A stretch of DNA of 64,000 bases from NCBI GenBank assembly GCA_001695595.3, contig MBPM02000146.1, positions 1 to 64,000 on the forward strand, written 5' to 3'. Source of the DNA: Plasmopara viticola (lineage: Eukaryota; Oomycota; Peronosporomycetes; Peronosporales; Peronosporaceae). A model generated the notes under the pieces. The model was not told where the DNA came from, did no database searches, and saw nothing but the letters and a program-made list of their open reading frames with translations. Made by a program: the position numbers and the translations under genes. Positions 1 through 10,600 of this stretch are shown here, piece after piece. Position 1 is the stretch's first letter. Each line of letters begins with the position of its first letter.

Positions 1-214
1 AAGATCTGGTGCTGTGGCAATCTCTCGATGTTATGCCGTATTAATTGCCAAAGATTATGAAATCTAGTGGATATATGCTGTGTCAGCTCTCTCAGTTTTA
101 ATAGAATCCATGAAAAGCTGCTGCAATTGGCAACAAAATACAAACACTTGCGGTTGAAAAAGATGCGTAATATCGTCGATACTAGGATGCCTTTGAAACC
201 AATGCACATATTTA

Positions 215-475
215 CTAGATTATAGAACTAATATAAATCGCAGTTTTTTTGCGCACGTCGATCTTATTAAGACCAGAAATAGCAAACAGTTGCTCACCAG
301 AAGATCTGATATCTTCTTGCGCAACTCCTCTGTGCAAGATTCTGTGTGTCACCATCGTCATGCTGTAATTTGTAGTCAATACTACGTCTGCATGCGTTTT
401 ATGTCTGCCGCGACCCTCGCATAGGCTTTCGAATAAATCTAGCCACCTTCTGCATGTGTCGGACGTGTAGTTCAC
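215..475 (-). repeat. Copy 1 of an unidentified dispersed repeat, with the longest surviving ORF
   Basis: An open frame of 86 codons reads on the minus strand but begins with a non-ATG codon. The stretch around 250-480 resembles three other minus-strand places in this window (about 29090-29200, 44420-44580 and 52250-52430). Shared blocks include the stretch read on the plus strand as CTCCTCTGTGCAAG near 323 and the one near 440-475 that recurs at about 52385-52415. The peptide has a phrase LHRGVAQEDIRSS, echoed at 29.1 and 44.5 kb. It is probably a fragment of a transposable-element polyprotein. I do not recognise the family, and no zinc knuckle, protease or integrase motif is visible. Confidence 0.4.
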
Positions 476-3400
476 AAAGCTTAGAAAATTTGCTCCTCAT
501 ACAAACCCATTGAGGCGGCTGCACTTGCAACCCTCCCTGCTACCTTGCGATAAGCACGCGTCACGAAGTTTGATCTTTCCAGACAAAGTCTTTGCTCTAA
601 AAGTTGAATAGCACAACATATAAAGCCTCTGTCATATATTTCTGGTGTATCGTTTGCTGGTAAAATGGAAGATTCTTTCCTCTGAAAGGTAATAGAGCCA
701 AAACCTTATCTTTTGGAGTTACGATGTAGAGAAGGTCAGCAAGACATCCTTGGCCACAGATGATCGGTGCAAGAAATTGTTCTCTTTTCTTATCTTTGAG
801 GTTGTGAGAAGAATTGGGTACTTATTGGTGAGAAAGACTTCACCTCGGTGTTTTGTATACTGAGAGCACACACCGAAACTATTATGAGCAACGTTTCTTC
901 CGGCAGGCTTTAGCTTACTTAAGCGCTTACGTTTTCTTGGCTACAAGGAGGGCAGGCGTACTCTTTGTGAATTTAGTAGTCAGCTCAAAAAGTTGACACT
1001 CACCGTTACTCTTTGAAAAAAACAAGGTGGTAGCGCTCAAAAATAAAGCCGCCATGCACTTAATTTTTGAACACAGACAGAAATACGTTTTCGAAAGCCA
1101 TGGATAAAAGGCTCTTTTATTTAATTACATGTTCTCGTGGACCCGCCAACTTGGATTTCATACCTGGACAAGCCTTCAAAATATTCGTGGAGGCAAATTC
1201 CATGCAGTGGCACCTTTGGAAGCCTTTGTAATTTACTTCTGCATTTGCTAAGTCTGCAAAATATGTTTCGCCCTCTTTGCTACCTGTTTAATCATTGTTA
1301 TGATCAAAGCGACGCTAAAGTAAAAACCAAGAAAGGTACTTACATTCTTTTTTCTCATTAAGTCAAAATTTAGGTGTTGAATAGGGAGGTTAAGACAGGG
1401 TGTTACCCAAAATCATGCTACAAAGTTCCTTTTCATTGGTGACTTTGATGCACAACCGATACATTACTTGTATTTCTACTGCTTTCATATTAATATATTC
1501 TGAAGAAAAACAGCCTAAACATTAGAGCTAGGGCTATTTAAATGCAGGATATCGGTTAGGCAGTGTATCAAATAAGTGTGTAAAGTGCAATCTATTGCAC
1601 GCGTCGATCCTCTTTTAGACTAAATGGTTAGCGGAAGATCAATATCTACCTGCTTGCCTCTCTTATTTGCGGTGCTGTGCACATCCATCGCAAATGCAAT
1701 ATAATGTGTTACACGAGATTACGCTCACGCAATACAAACAATACAAGTGGCAACAACCCGCACCGAGTGACGCTGGCGCTGCAATCGAGATAGTTTCCGC
1801 AATTCAAAAGCTGTCACAGCTTATTATGACTCACAAACGGTTCTTTATAAGCCGGTTCTGATTGTCTAGGCCAGAGTGAATCACGGTACGGAGGCGACTT
1901 ACATAATGAGTCTACCTCAAGCCTGCGTATAACCGGTACGTATTAGCGCGTGTCATCTGCACTATTAATCTGTTTCGCGGTGGCATGGAAGAATACCGCT
2001 GCTGGTAACGCTCAGATGTACGACTCACACAGATTAAATTTTGCGTGTACGTAGACCGGTGGCGTTAACACATTGTAAAGATGAACGAGACTAGCTTGTA
2101 CAAGAAAGTAAGACGCTACGGCATACGAAAATTTTGTGAGGAATCACACAGCACCTTGCACGAAGAATGATTTGAGGAAAATATGAGATGTTACGGGAAA
2201 TAACTGTTCACTATCCCGGTTGTACAAGGTCAGAAATACCTCAATATGCAAACAGGTATGATTAGTGTTTGATCTGTCGTGTGCTAGGAGTCACTATTAT
2301 AACAAGACTTCTTTCAACGAATAGCCAGCTTTTGTTGTCGAAAACTTAAGTTGTTTAACGGCCTGTTGCGTCTTACTTCACTAAAAATCGCCTTCCAATG
2401 ATAAAGGTTTTATCACTCTTTGACTTTTATACGTAAAGCCCGGTCTAGTCATAGCGTTTGCCATGGACGTGACAAACAAACAGGCTGGCTTACATATGGA
2501 TGACCGAATAAGCTCTGAAAGGTGGGTTAGACAGCACATTATGCCTTTAATCCATGTTTTTAAAGGTCCACCTGCACCAAAGACTGTGCTTGTACCGTAG
2601 GCGTTGAGACAGAGGAAAAAGACTAAAAGCCTATTATTTACCAAGATGGGGAATCTGTGCCTACTTTACTCGTTCACCCTGAGTACGCTTACACCCATGC
2701 CTTTCCGTAAAAAAGTACAAGGCGCACTGTGGATGTTTCGGGAGATATGTGTCTAGCTCATTATCTGAAAAGGCTGCGAATAATCATCAAGCTGACGACG
2801 ACATTGGAAAAAGAGCCTGATGAGCCAAGTGTAAGCTTTAAATTTATTGGACTTGTTGTCAGACGTACAGTCATTTGCTAGATTTCATTTGCCACGTCGG
2901 GACGTCCTCGATGACGTTAAGTGTTGAACAATAGACCTTAAATACCCTTATTGATGATTTTACTAAGGCTGGATGTTGAACATAAGAACGTGAAGTCAAA
3001 GATGAAAGACCATTGTACAACTCACGAATGGATTTTCTCCATTGCACAAGCTCAGTGGGCGATAGGTTTTGTGACGTGCCCATCGCTGAGTATCAAGGCA
3101 AACGGCCTTCCTATGGGTTCACTAGCTATCTAGAACACAAGTTCGGCATTATGTTCCGCGCAAAGTGTTGAACCGAGGTCACGATATTCGGGGGGTTACT
3201 ATACTGGTGTATATGGATCGGCATCTATAACGCAGAGAGGAGGCTTCGATGCTTCCGAATTTTGCTAGACGTCGATGTCGACGTCGATGCCTAGATATAC
3301 GATCGTGTCGACATGTATTCAGCACAGTTTGTCTCTTCGAGACCCTCAGTTTCGTTAAAATAGGAAAAACGATACATGACACGTGTTGAGCAGCCAAGGC

Positions 3401-4360
3401 GTCTCTCTTATATAGGGACGTATTGCGAGGACATGTATGTAAAGGGAATTTTTAACGGTTGCAAGCAGGATCAGCCTAACATCCAATGCTCAAATTGATC
3501 TGGACAATATGTCCACGGCCGGGCTCAAAAGGCTTGTAAGGACGACAACATAGCCATAGTAGTTGGCGAACGATTAGAGAAAAGATACCAACTCCTCATT
3601 GCTTTTAGATTGAGCGATCCAGGAGAAGATTAAAGAAGCACTTAGTGCAAGAAGTATATATTTGATTACTAAGATTTCATTGCGTCTGCATAAGCAGCCG
3701 TGTCATCTTTCGTTACGACAAAATTGGCTTCTCACGCGAAAGTCATAGAAGTGATGTACAACACATTTCCCTTCTATATATCGTGATCGAAGCTCGACTC
3801 AATGTAACGGATCGTTACATACAGTCGATGAAAAATGGCTGCCGGTTTGACAAAGGCCATATAGCAATTGAGCGAGATAGATTATAGCGATTGTGAAGAC
3901 CTTTGGTATGTTGTTCTTTTACACGCCTTCAAAGCACAAGACCCCGTCACAATAACATCATTTTTTGGAGCTCTTTGTTCTAAAGATCAAGACCTCGCGA
4001 ATAATTGACGCTGAAACAAAACGACCGAGAGTTTTTTTTGCCGAATACAAGCTGTATTAATCCGACCTGTGATTGAAAGGCCAAAATTGCCGCAGAGGAT
4101 ATTTGCTCTTGATGTTTGGATCACTTTCTTTTTGTCTCGATATGATAGCATTCCAACCCTACCCTATAATTTCTTTAGTAGATTCGCAAAAAAGGCAGAA
4201 TATATTTACGCCGGAATAACCGTGGAAAAATTATCAAAAGGCACGAAGATACTGTACATTTTCTATAGGTATAAATTGCCGGGGGCTAGGTACTTTAAAG
4301 GAACGGTGAGCCAGCCAACAGGGGCTTGCTTCACTACTCGAGTGGACCCTCCAAACAAAA
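476..4360. other. Gene-free stretch upstream of ABCE1
   Basis: Only short open frames (60-122 codons) occur here, most with non-ATG starts and none with a recognisable domain. A CG-rich run with repeated GTCGA words lies at about 3268-3310. I see no RNA gene. It is probably old intergenic or repeat-derived DNA. Confidence 0.5.
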
Positions 4361-6241
4361 ATGTCCGACAAGCTGACACGAATTGCGATCGTAAGTACCG
4401 ACAAGTGCAAGCCCAAGAAATGTCGTCAGGAGTGTAAAAAGTCGTGCCCCGTCGTGCGGATGGGGAAACTCTGTATCGAAGTGTCGCCCAAGAGCAAGGT
4501 GGCATTTGTCTCGGAGCAGCTCTGCATCGGTTGCGGTATTTGTGTCAAAAAGTGTCCATTTGAGGCAATTAATATCATTAATCTACCAAAGGACCTCGAG
4601 AGCAACACTACGCACCGCTACGGTGCAAATACTTTTAAGCTCCATCGTCTGCCCATGCCCCGCCCCGGCCAGGTGCTTGGTCTTGTCGGCACGAATGGGA
4701 TTGGCAAGTCCACGGCGCTACGCATCCTTGCCGGCAAGCTGAAGCCCAATCTTGGCAAATTTGACGCACCACCGGAATGGCAAGAGATTTTGACTCACTT
4801 TCGTGGCTCCGAGTTGCAAAACTATTTCACGCGAATCCTTGAGGACAATCTAAAGGCCATCACCAAGCCACAATACGTGGACAAGATTCCAAAAGCTGTC
4901 AATGGTACTGTGCTTGACATTTTGTCTGCCCGTTGCGAGAAGCAGGAAAAGCTGGATCATTTCTTGAATGAGCTGGATTTATCACATGTGCAAGACCGTG
5001 AGATTGAGAATCTCTCAGGTGGGGAGCTGCAGCGCTTTGCAATTGCCGTTGTGGCTGTGCAAAAGGCTGACATTTACATGTTCGATGAGCCATCTTCGTA
5101 CCTGGATGTGCGTCAGCGCCTTAAGGCTGCTCTGGTGATCCGCTCGATGGTGGACGATAATGGTCGCTCGTATGTCATTTGTGTCGAGCATGATCTGAGT
5201 GTACTTGACTACCTATCCGACTTTATATGTGTGCTGTATGGTACCCCTTCGGCCTACGGTGTAGTCACCATGCCCTTTAGCGTGCGTGAAGGAATCAACA
5301 TTTTCCTTTCTGGCTTTGTGCCCACAGAGAATTTGCGGTTTCGAACGGAGGAGCTTACGTTTAAGGTTTCGCAGAATGCTGACGAGTTTGGAACGGGCGA
5401 AGGCGATGCAAACTCGTTCAACTACCCGGCAATGACCAAGACCATGTACAAGAAGAAGAAAGACACCGCTTTTAAGCTGCACGTTGAGGCGGGTGACTTT
5501 ACAAACTCGGAGATTATTTGTATGCTTGGTGAGAACGGGACTGGCAAAACTACTTTTATTCGTATGCTTGCTGGTCTGCTCAAGTCCGACGAGATGGAGG
5601 CTGCCGAGGAAGCTGGCGATGGCGAGGCCATGTCGAACTGCTCTCTACGTTACGATACATCCACGATCAGTTACAAACCGCAAAAAATTGCTCCCAAGTT
5701 TCAAGGTACAGTGCGTGAGCTGTTGCACCGTCGTATCCGTGAGGCTATTATTCACCCACAATTCGCGACGGACGTTACCAAGCCGCTGGCTCTTGACAAT
5801 ATCATCGATCAGGCTGTGCCTCACCTGTCTGGTGGTGAGCTGCAGCGTGTGGCCATCATTCTGTGTCTTGGTAAGCCTGCCGACATCTACCTAATCGATG
5901 AGCCATCTGCCTATCTCGACTCCGAGCAGCGTATTCTTGCCGCAAAGGTTATCAAGCGCTTTATCTTGCACGCCAAGAAAACGGCCTTTGTTGTGGAGCA
6001 CGATTTTATTATGGCCACGTATCTGGCCGACCGCGTCGTTGTTTATGATGGAAATCCGGGTATTGAGTGTACAGCTCACTCCCCACAAAGCCTTTTGACG
6101 GGAATGAACACGTTTTTAAAGCAGCTCGAAATCACGTTTCGACGGGACCCGACGAACTATCGCCCGCGTATAAACAAGTACGACTCGGTGAAGGATGTTG
6201 AACAAAAGAGCTCGGGCAACTTCTTTTTCATGGACGATTAA
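4361..6241 (+). CDS. ABCE1: ABCE1/RLI1 ribosome-recycling ATPase (iron-sulfur ABC protein)
   Basis: This 626-residue intronless gene encodes the twin-ATPase that splits ribosomal subunits after termination and also helps initiation and ribosome export. The N-terminal part has eight cysteines suited to two 4Fe-4S clusters (C16, C21, C25, C29 and C55, C58, C61, C65; C38 is extra). Nucleotide-binding domain 1 has Walker [10 protein letters not shown] at 110-118, signature LSGGE at 218-222, Walker B ending DEPSSYLD at about 242-249, and the H-loop EHD at 276-278. Domain 2 has GENGTGKTT at 390-398, LSGGE at 489-493, DEPSAYLD at 513-520 and EHD at 546-548. All catalytic motifs are intact. The length fits the family (about 600), with a small acidic insert near residues 410-425. 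The start ATG gives the conserved [11 protein letters not shown] opening. The gene is convergent with the COMM-domain gene, whose stop lies 141 bp away. Confidence 0.98.
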   Translation: MSDKLTRIAIVSTDKCKPKKCRQECKKSCPVVRMGKLCIEVSPKSKVAFVSEQLCIGCGICVKKCPFEAINIINLPKDLESNTTHRYGANTFKLHRLPMPRPGQVLGLVGTNGIGKSTALRILAGKLKPNLGKFDAPPEWQEILTHFRGSELQNYFTRILEDNLKAITKPQYVDKIPKAVNGTVLDILSARCEKQEKLDHFLNELDLSHVQDREIENLSGGELQRFAIAVVAVQKADIYMFDEPSSYLDVRQRLKAALVIRSMVDDNGRSYVICVEHDLSVLDYLSDFICVLYGTPSAYGVVTMPFSVREGINIFLSGFVPTENLRFRTEELTFKVSQNADEFGTGEGDANSFNYPAMTKTMYKKKKDTAFKLHVEAGDFTNSEIICMLGENGTGKTTFIRMLAGLLKSDEMEAAEEAGDGEAMSNCSLRYDTSTISYKPQKIAPKFQGTVRELLHRRIREAIIHPQFATDVTKPLALDNIIDQAVPHLSGGELQRVAIILCLGKPADIYLIDEPSAYLDSEQRILAAKVIKRFILHAKKTAFVVEHDFIMATYLADRVVVYDGNPGIECTAHSPQSLLTGMNTFLKQLEITFRRDPTNYRPRINKYDSVKDVEQKSSGNFFFMDD

Positions 6242-6382
6242 GCGATAGAGAAAGAGCGACATTAGCCGCCCTCAAGGCAATGGGTAGTAGGAGGATAAGA
6301 TAGTTGAAAGCTTAGCTGGCTCTGTCCGCGCCATAATGAAGACGATGGAACGAGTAAAAATTATACATCGGCACATTGTTTG

Positions 6383-6728
6383 CTATGGTGTTTGAATTTT
6401 AATTGGTTGTTGTAGATCCTGAAGAACGCAATCAAAGTCTTGCAAAAGACGAGTGAGCTGTTCGGCATTCAATTCCAGCACTATCTGCGACGGTGCAAAG
6501 ATTCAATTAGTCAATACGTTGTACATCCAGCTGCAGATCAATCCACGACAACCTGTTGTTCGATCCCCTCACGCTTTGAAAGTCGAAGTTTAAGTACAAC
6601 AGAGGGTTGATGATCACCACAGAGCGAACTGTTGGCCAATTTACTCGCATGGAGTAGTCAAAGTCGCACATCAATGTCTTATTCATGTAGAAATGTTCGG
6701 TACACCTACTAAACACAAATTGTGCCAT
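6383..6728 (-). CDS. Small COMM-domain protein (COMMD6-like), two exons
   Basis: The COMM domain binds partners in the Commander complex, which drives endosomal recycling. Exon 1 begins at 6728 (MAQFVFSRC...) and contains a COMM-like core: DFDYSMRVNW, then a strand-forming NPLLYLNFDFQS. Exon 2 (6484-6383) encodes IVLELNAEQLTRLLQDFDCV, the typical C-terminal strand and helix, and stops at 6383-6385. The shared acceptor is the CAG ending at 6485. Two in-phase donors are possible: GTACAA at 6524 (intron 40 nt, protein 101 aa) or GTGAGG at 6572 (intron 88 nt, protein 85 aa). The second donor looks stronger. Both products are close in size to human COMMD6 (85 aa), which likewise has little beyond the COMM domain. 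A longer N-terminus would have to overlap exon 1 of the gamma-CA gene and looks unlikely. The family call rests on pattern, not on a search. Confidence 0.62.
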
Positions 6729-6788
6729 TTTGCCCAATCAAAGCATATCAATGATTTTGAGGTTCTTACAGCGTAAGGCCCAAAAAGC
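6729..6788. promoter_or_regulatory. 60-bp divergent promoter between the COMMD and gamma-CA genes
   Basis: The two start codons (6728 on minus, 6789 on plus) are 60 bp apart, so initiation for both must fall within or overlap this interval. A CCAAT box is present at 6734-6738 on the plus strand. An out-of-frame ATG at 6751 precedes the gamma-CA start. No transcript data support an exact initiation site. Confidence 0.5.
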
Positions 6789-7647
6789 ATGTGGGCAAAA
6801 AAAGCAGGTAATGCCATCCGCTCACTCGGGCAGTCACTTGACCGGGTCGGTGTTTTGTTGGAGGGAGAGTTTACTTATACGGAGCACCGTAAGTGTAGCG
6901 ATACGAGGAAACTCGCATTATGCTGATTGTTCTTTAATTTGCATGGCTCGATCGGGATTAACTAAATAATCATACCCTCAAATCCTTGTAGTGAACTTAT
7001 CGACGCGTGCTGTCAAGAATTTAAGACGCTCACCAAAGTTCGAGGAGGGTGTGTTTGTGGCGCCAAATGCATCGGTGATTGGCGATGTCAAAGTGGGTAA
7101 AGGCAGTTCCATCTGGTACAATGCCACGGTCCGCGGCGACATTAACTACATTACCATTGGAGAGAACACAAACATCCAGGATCAGGCGGTGATGCACGTG
7201 GCCAAAATTTTCAAGGATCTCCCAACAAAAGTTGGTGACAATGTGACCATTGGCCCTGCTGCCATTGTACACGCCTGCACCATCCACGATCACTGTATCA
7301 TAGGCACCGGCGCGCACGTGCTCGACGGTGCTGTGGTCGGAGCCATGTCCATCATTGCAGCCGGATCCATCGTCACTTATGGAAAGCAGGTGCCCTCAGG
7401 CCAGCTCTGGTCAGGAGTTCCAGCCCGCTATCTGCGTGACCTTACAACCGAGGAGATACAGTTTATGCAGCAGTACTCATCCGAGTACGCGCAACTCGCG
7501 GAAAAGCATGCTCAGGAGTGCGCCAAGAGCTTTGAGGAATACGAAGCTGACAAGGAGCGATTTAAAATCCTTCGAGACGTGGGCGAGACAGGTCTTCCTC
7601 AGAAGGTTGAGGAGCGCCAGGACACTGGCCTTTTCTTCCGATACTAG
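6789..7647 (+). CDS. Mitochondrial gamma-carbonic anhydrase (complex I-associated), two exons
   Basis: The exons are 6789-6888 and 6992-7647, joined across a 103-nt intron (GTAAGT donor at 6889, TTGTAG acceptor ending at 6991), giving 251 residues. The join creates a Leu codon and the continuous sequence FTYTEHLNLSTRAV. The body is a left-handed beta-helix of hexapeptide repeats (about residues 52-165). Zinc-ligand-type histidines are H102 (MHV), H127 (VHACT) and H132 (IHDH). A C-terminal amphipathic helix follows, as in the gamma-CA subunits of the plant and protist mitochondrial complex I membrane arm. In that setting the protein serves assembly, and carbonate chemistry is possible because the ligands are kept. 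The basic opening MWAKKAGNAIRSLG could be a mitochondrial targeting signal. The GTG at 6991 is not the start; it is created by the splice acceptor. Confidence 0.94.
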
Positions 7648-10600
7648 TCGTCTACGTTTGCTGTCCTTAAGACTATTGAGAAGGTAGAGATGACGAAGAG
7701 CAAACACAACAAAATCTGTTTTACCAGTCTTAGCAAACGTGTCTCTAATTTTGTAATTCGAAAATTAGGGATTCCACTAAACGCACTAATATCGAATCTG
7801 TCGGCATTCCGGTATCTTGATACCGTCGTGCATCGATAAAAAATACCAAAACATAGATAGAATAGTCTTATCTTCAACTGAAGAATCAGGCGCCTTTTAA
7901 CGAGAAGTGAATGTCGTCCTCGACGATTAGCTAGCTTTTCTAATAAAAATCGGCTCTATAAAACGGCTTCACCCATTAAGGCTCGATACTGACTTTCATT
8001 CGAAAAGTTACCAAGCAAGAAGAAAAAAGGGCTCGATCATTTTATGATGACCAAGCGAACGTCAAAGAAGCTTGCTTCAACCTGCACACATGCTATTGCA
8101 TCTAATTTGGCCTCTGCTACTGAGGTTGTACATACAAAGGCTACGCCTGCGACTTAGCTGCATATGTAAAGGATGCGCTGTCTATATATTATGGGCGGCA
8201 AGACTTTATAATTTTGTGCTCTAAAAAGCCGCTAAGGCAAGGGAGGCTCTAGATAGGGGGGTCTCAGAAAAAGCCTCCCTATTCGGAATGCGCGCACCGC
8301 GCGTTGTCTTTAAACTGCGTCGAAAAGCGACTCCGTACAAGGTTAATTTCTGTTTTATAAATACGCTTTATTTTGGCCATATGCCGTGGCTGTCATTTCG
8401 ATCGGCTGCCGTATGGTTACCCGTACTCGCCTAAACAGCAAGTTTAAGCGCAGGGACAATGCTGTTGAGGGCTCTTCTAGTGCCATTTGGGACTCAGGGT
8501 CCTAAAAATTGGCCTACTTTTATGACACTTGGCTTGGCATGCTCGATATCGTCTTCGGAATCTTGATGGTGTGCGTCAAGTAATGCCTTTCCTGGACTGT
8601 AAAAGATTTGATGAAGCAATTTGTCATTATGCCCGAAAGTGCCAAATCGGTTTCGAAGACCTAGCAAAACATTAAAGTGTCTTAGCTCATTGACATAGAA
8701 AAGCGTGAAAGTCCACAGATGCGTACTCTACGTTGCCCAATACAAAGTCAGCCATAGACCAACCTTACGTCTACAAATGTAACACAGCGCCCCTTTCGTC
8801 TTACTACCCTATATGATTGAGTCATCCAAGACGAGTTGATAAAAGCTAAAGGAACGTTAATCAGTTAACTCAGATGGCCTTAATGGGTCTGTAATGTCAT
8901 TTAAGCTTCCTTGAAGTATCTTTAAGCAAATGTGTCTCCAAACTATTTCCAGGCGAGAGGACAAAAATGGTCGAAACAACTGTGTGACGAAACGGACGAT
9001 GCCGAGGCCATTAGTAGCTCTTGTGTCAATACCAGTTACCCCTGCTAGACTTACTGACTACCGCTATGTAAGCATGGAGTAGTCGCCACTACTCATTTGC
9101 TTCTCAAGCACAGAAAAGCAATGATACTTGAAGAAACATAATGCCAATCTTTGCCATCTTGGCGTAGAAGACAATAATGAGGTCACACTTTTCCCGGGAT
9201 ATCTAGGATAGCATGAAATCATGCGGTTGTCTTGATGATGAGTCTCTCGACACCGCACTTAAGTAGTGTAAATAAATTCATTATAGCTTTGGGACTTTTC
9301 ATAATCGCTAAACCAAGGCACTGTATACGCTACCTACGAGGCTAACAAAAACATCTACGTCCAAAGCGAGGAATTTTCAAGTGCTTTAAAAATAACTGCC
9401 CCAAATGTGTTTCCGACTTGAAATTCAGCCAAAAAGTCAGAAGCTTCGAGATCGTCGAGGTTTGGCACACAATAAGAGGTAAATAATCAGTTATCCCTGC
9501 ATTAGACGTATTGTCAAACATGGAAATGTTTGTGATAGGACCGATGTGTATCACTATCAGCAAGCTGACACCACCATCCAAGAGGAGATAATAATCTCAG
9601 GGGAAACCATTTTTTGTCACTTCACGGCTGACAGTGCTGTCTCAAGCAAAACTGATTTAACCGACAAATTCTATCAGAGGCTGATAAATCCCAGCGACAG
9701 TCCACTAACGACAGTCGATGCTCACAGTCAATTACTTTGGGAGTGGCCCATGATATTTGCAATGCCTACTCGCATGACATCATATGTGCTGCTCCGCAAC
9801 CTCAGGCCAACATATATGTGCATAGCCAAGCTAAGAATGGCCTCAGTTAAGAAATACGCACTAACAACATCTCGGACAGACTTTTCAAACAAAGCACGAG
9901 AGCCACCTATGCATCAGCCGCAAGAAACCATCTCTACGCACCGAAGCTTAAAGTGCTGGGCTAAAAATAGTTACTTTATTATATAATAGAAAGAGGTTAT
10001 ACATAATTGTATGATTAACAGCACCCACAAGTCCGACTGAATTTTGTGAGTGGCTTGGGATGGTGATTCGTCAGAACAAGTGCACAAGAACTGCACTTAA
10101 TCGAAGTGCTTTACTGTAAATGGTATCAGAGGACGCCAATTGGTCACAACTGTAAGCATTAAATCGCATTAAATGTCAAAAAGGTCGCTTCGAAAAGTTT
10201 TCAACCTCGCCGTTAGGTTCGATTCAAAAGATCTGTTAGGCCCGTTTAGGCCCGTACACTTTGACGCGCAATAGTTGTAATTTATGATTAAAGCTCAAAA
10301 CAAGGAGAACGAGATTTTTTCCGGCACTCTATGACGGTTGAGCCAGTGAGTTTTCAACTTCGAGTGCATAGTGATGTAGAGGAACTTAAATGGGCACCAG
10401 AAATGTCTTATAAAGCAAAGCTGTTGTCCCGCTGCACAAATCTAGTAGGATCTGTCAGACCACCTATGATATTGCTGCCATAGGGCCATTGCAATCCGGA
10501 TTCAGAAGCAATAAACGCTACAAAAGTAAGACGAAAGATTCTTGCCATTCGTTGAGGTACAGTAAAGTGACTCCAACCTGCGCCGGTAGCTTAAGCTGCC

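Noticed and set aside
2381..2644. Secreted-protein-like ORF on the minus strand, with a hydrophobic N-terminus that might suggest an effector
   Set aside because: The start codon is TTG, and no RXLR or other effector motif is present.
4069..4437. 122-codon ORF overlapping the ABCE1 start
   Set aside because: It lacks an ATG at its head and has no domain; it runs out of frame into the ABCE1 coding region.
9546..9986. 146-codon plus-strand ORF
   Set aside because: It starts with GTG, has no domain, and other frames look equally coding-like; it is probably repeat debris.
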